Assembly: GCF_040436345.1 (NCBI RefSeq)
Contig: NC_133233.1
Location: 6,767,992-6,831,991 of the forward strand
Length of the DNA stretch: 64,000 nt
Source of the DNA: Pagrus major
Taxonomy: Eukaryota > Chordata > Actinopteri > Spariformes > Sparidae
Direction: 5' to 3'
A program made the translations under genes and the position numbers. Positions 61,035 through 64,000 of this stretch are shown one piece after another. The notes under the pieces are model-generated. The model saw only the letters and a program-made list of their open reading frames with translations, had not been told where the DNA came from and did no database searches. The first letter of the stretch is position 1, and every line of letters starts with the position of its first letter.

Positions 61035-61141
61035 TTTTAGACCACTTGAGGCGGTTATCAATATATAAGCTCATTTTGCAGTTTAGACCATTTCTCAAGA
61101 CTGTGTGGGGGTGTCAGCTCACGTTTGATTGACAGCTGCCT

Positions 61142-61431
61142 CTAAAGTCCCAGCAGGACTAAAAAAATTATCAGTTTAAGTGTATGCTATATTTGGAACA
61201 TCTTCGCTGCTTTACTTTGTCATCAGTAGGGGTGGGCGATATGGCCCAAAACTGATATCACGATATTTCTCAGAATTTTTGCGATAACAATATTATTGAC
61301 GATATCACATAATATTAATGATTTCTTGCTCTCTCTCTTTTTTAATTAATTTTAATATCATACTAGTTGAGCAGGCCAGCATGAACAGTCATTTACTTTC
61401 AACATATCCAACAAACATGTCTTATTTCTAT
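61142..61431. other. Unit-2-only block with hAT-like CAGTAGGGGTGGGCGATATG motif
   Basis: About 290 bp absent from unit 1 at the point GACAGCTGCCT. It contains the start word CAGTAGGGGTGGGCGATATG (61224), common at ends of hAT-type non-autonomous elements in fish, followed by TGATATCACGATATT words. No clean target duplication was found, so a deletion in unit 1 is equally possible. Confidence 0.45.
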
Positions 61432-61500
61432 AGTTTCTATTGTTTACTTTAGTTTTTATTTCTATAGTTATTTACAACACAAAAATAAATGTAAGCCTTA

Positions 61501-61537
61501 TGGATGGATGGATGGATGGACGGATGGATGGATGGAC
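61501..61537. repeat. (GGAT)n tetranucleotide repeat, unit 2
   Basis: Longer counterpart of 30820-30843, with an interrupting GGAC. Confidence 0.9.
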
Positions 61538-62998
61538 TAACAAACAACACACAGTGGGAAATCACATCAGTGGTCAAATTATCCAAACTATCAAGCTAGT
61601 TTGTATTAAACTGGACAGTTAAACAGCACCAGTGTCAATTTAAAATTACTTTATCTTCACTAGTCTTGACTAGCTCCTTACTTTGTTGTATTTTATCCAA
61701 CAGATTATCATTTGATGGCACACGTCAGTTCATGTCGTACACCGGTATGATCCTGTAAACTGTCGTCTAAAGCAGCTCATCTGCCTGTTAGCTTCTGAGT
61801 GAGGGGTTGGTTTGTTTTTAGACCGGCATAGCACGAGTGGGCGGTGGTTTGTTGGTCCGGTTAACAGTAAGTATGTTGTCTCCGTGTCTCATACAAGGCT
61901 ACATGTTCAAACGGAAAACAAAACGAGCGCAAACTGCAGACGACGGCTGATGAAAGTCATAAACGTTTGCCCACGATGCACTATTTCTGAACTTTAGAGG
62001 TGGTTAAACGGCGTCATGTTACGTCGACAATAAGCTTACATTTAAAATTATATGGGGGTTAAGGCGAGCAGCTGGTGAGCAGGTCTGGTACTTACCGGCC
62101 CCCTCTGCCATGCTTGTTTGTTGTGTTGCGCTGCCTATGTCCGCACTGCATAATGAAGAAAAACCACCATGGTAGTTACTTTCCAGCCCAATTCCGAGTG
62201 TAATTTCTTAGTGCTACCTTGTCTTTCTACCTCAGTTAACCCTGTCCTTCTCCTCGTCCTCCCCAGTGTCGGCTGGTAAACACGCACCGTAACCTAGCCA
62301 GCCACCAAGCTTCTCTGCACACTCTGCAGCTTCATGACCTCAAGTAACGCCTTTCCTCATGGAGCCCTCTTCACCTGCTTCAACGAGCTACCCCTGAACT
62401 GCACTATTATCCCTCTGATTGTTGAATAAATCACCTTATAACCTTAACCTGTCTGCTTTTGGGTCCATCTACAAACCGTCACAAAAAACCTTTTTAAAAA
62501 GTGTTTTAGTTTGACAATAATAAGCAAACCACACTCTTTCCTGAACTCTAATCATAGTATAGTTGTCTTTAAAAAATGAGATCCTTGGCTCCATACAGTG
62601 TGGTGCACACTAACGCTTTTAGCTTAGCAGCTAAAATGATAATTTCGGCACAAAACGGCTGGAAATCAAGTCTTTTCAGATCAGTACTGAATTAATACAT
62701 TTTAGGGTAAACTTACCCTAAAAACCCTAAAAGTCCAGAATGTAATATTCAACCTTGACCTGTTTTTCGTTCGGACACCTGATTAGGCTATGTATGAACT
62801 ATATGACGGCAGCTTTTTGCAGGTGCTCTGCAGAGCTTTTACAATACTCATGTTAGAGTCTCTTCCACACTCTGCACGCCTTGTCAGCGACGTACTCCTT
62901 CTCTTGTCTTTATCAAACGTGCGTGATCATTTTGTCTGTGGTTTTCCACAGTGGTTTCCTCACAGTTAGTCAAATATGATTTGAATTTAATATTAACA

Positions 62999-63224
62999 CG
63001 AGACGTGCACAGATGCATTTATCCTGTTTGTGTGAAGTGTTGCTGTGGTAATCCCTCCCTCACACATGCAAACACACATGCACAGACACACCCACTTTTC
63101 TGTGGCACTTCCTTCCCCTAGCTCGCTGACTTGTCATGGAGTGACTTGAACTCACCGTGAGTCAGACAGCTGTGGCGTTCAGAGTCAGACAACAAGAAGA
63201 AGAAGCCTCCCTGCTGGCTGGACG
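62999..63224 (+). promoter_or_regulatory. Conserved upstream block and probable 5' noncoding exon of receptor copy 3
   Basis: Same block as units 1 and 2 with TGAGTCAG; the candidate donor is GCAAGT (63225) as in copy 1. Confidence 0.4.
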
Positions 63225-63441
63225 GCAAGTCAGCTCCCCTTAGCATCATCATCATTCCCACAAACATCTGCTATTATTTCCTGTGCTCCTCTGAGCCTCT
63301 CAGGTAAAGGCATTGTTGTCCAGCTCTCCTTAAATCATTTCTAATAGATGAATTGTTTGATAATCATCATTTTGTGAATGTTATGTTTGATGGCTGTGTT
63401 TCTGTGTCTGGCAGATTCCCCTGCTGACCTTCCATAAAAAG

Positions 63442-63611
63442 ATGGAGACTTCAACATTTGATTATGATTACAGCCCTGAACCGTACACGCATGTCAGTCC
63501 ATGTAACAGGGACAGTGACAACAGTCTGGGATCTCATCTAGCCCCCCTGCTCTACTTTATGTTTCTCTTCAGCCTCGTTGGCAACGTGCTGGTTCTGGTC
63601 ATCATCCATCG
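63442..63611 (+). CDS. xcr1-like: Chemokine receptor, XCR1-like, copy 3, first coding exon only (window ends)
   Basis: 170 nt encoding 56 codons plus two bases, ending CATCG|GTGAGT exactly as in copies 1 and 2. The N-terminus reads METSTFDYDYSPEPYTHVSP, a mosaic: S4, F6, Y15 and V18 as in copy 2, D9, S11 and S19 as in copy 1, and E13 unique. From C21 onward it is identical to both other copies. The intron continues to the window end; exon 2 is not visible, so intactness cannot be judged. Confidence 0.82.
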
Positions 63612-64000
63612 GTGAGTGGTTCAACAAAAACTAAATGAACAACAGTACTGCAGATGTCTTTTTAAAGAGAATACCATACAAACAAAGTTTTGGTGTTGCA
63701 GTTTGAAGGGGCAGCAGGTGTATTCATGGCCCTAATTCAAACAGTTCTTACAATGTGTCATTTATTTTTAAATCATTTACACACATTTACTATAACCTTG
63801 GATTTTGTTTTACAAGGTGTAAACTGAAGTTATAATTCCTGATCCTGGTTGATTTGGCAACACCTGTGGATACTGCAGCTTAATACTACAGCACGCAATC
63901 CTTGAGCAGCTATTTTGTCAGAAATACAACAGAAGATCAACTGCTGTGTGTGTTCACAGTGCAGCCAAACAAACACACACTGTTTAAGGAAAAGGTCAAT

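Larger units (their letters stand above)
36807..62825 (+). repeat. Tandem segmental duplication, unit 2 (26,019 bp)
   Basis: Starts at the same CTCTGCAGAGC word as unit 1 and ends at the matching junction before unit 3. The distance between start codons of copies 2 and 3 equals the unit length exactly (26,019), so the copied 5' part has had no net length change. Confidence 0.9.
62826..64000 (+). repeat. Tandem segmental duplication, unit 3 (partial)
   Basis: Begins with the same junction (GCTTTTTGCAGGTG|CTCTGCAGAGC) as unit 2 and continues to the window end within the receptor intron. Confidence 0.9.

Noticed and set aside
60777..61040. 87-codon Phe/Leu-rich frame after the LINE RT
   Set aside because: T-rich 3' UTR of the LINE running into the poly-A tail.

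Overview
The window looks like nuclear DNA of a teleost fish. It is AT-rich and intron-bearing, with sparse coding exons among hAT, piggyBac-like, CACTA-like, Ty3/gypsy, LTR and LINE-type insertions. There is no sign of bacterial gene organisation. The only genes that look alive are copies of a seven-transmembrane chemokine receptor, most like XCR1 (lymphotactin receptor).

The dominant structure is a head-to-tail tandem segmental duplication. Unit 1 runs 5818-36806 (30,989 bp), unit 2 runs 36807-62825 (26,019 bp) and unit 3 starts at 62826 and leaves the window. Each unit opens with a conserved upstream block and a two-coding-exon receptor gene: copy 1 6809-11101 (340 aa), copy 2 37423-41718 (342 aa), copy 3 exon 1 at 63442-63611. 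Behind the receptor come about 8 kb of shared non-coding DNA. Next is an old transposon-derived block holding a CACTA/EnSpm-like transposase pseudogene and exons of a DUF4806-type protein, then a tail that runs into the next unit.

Left of the array (1-5817) are a broken hAT (BED-finger) transposase fragment and a 1.45 kb fold-back element. The right end of that element is exactly where homology between units begins.

The units differ mainly by insertions and deletions, many with readable target-site duplications (TSDs). Unit 1 only: a TTAA-flanked MITE, a 1.34 kb hAT element (8-bp TSD), a 5'-truncated Ty3/gypsy fragment, two long solo LTRs in opposite orientation (4-bp TSDs), a short solo LTR and a 182-bp tandem array. 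Unit 2 keeps what unit 1 lost: a nearly complete transposase reading region interrupted by a 751-bp inverted-repeat element (6-bp TSD), and a nearly full-length minus-strand Ty3/gypsy element. Unit 2 also has its own LINE insertion.

Most notable biology: (i) the receptors replace both partners of the conserved class A sodium-pocket pair (Asp2.50 and Asn7.49) with Ser; (ii) the ligand-facing N-terminus differs between the three copies by nine base changes that are all amino-acid replacing, while the rest of exon 1 is identical; (iii) comparing units reconstructs a nested insertion history. No tRNA, rRNA, CRISPR or prokaryotic features were seen. Family assignments come from reading motifs by eye; no database search was possible.
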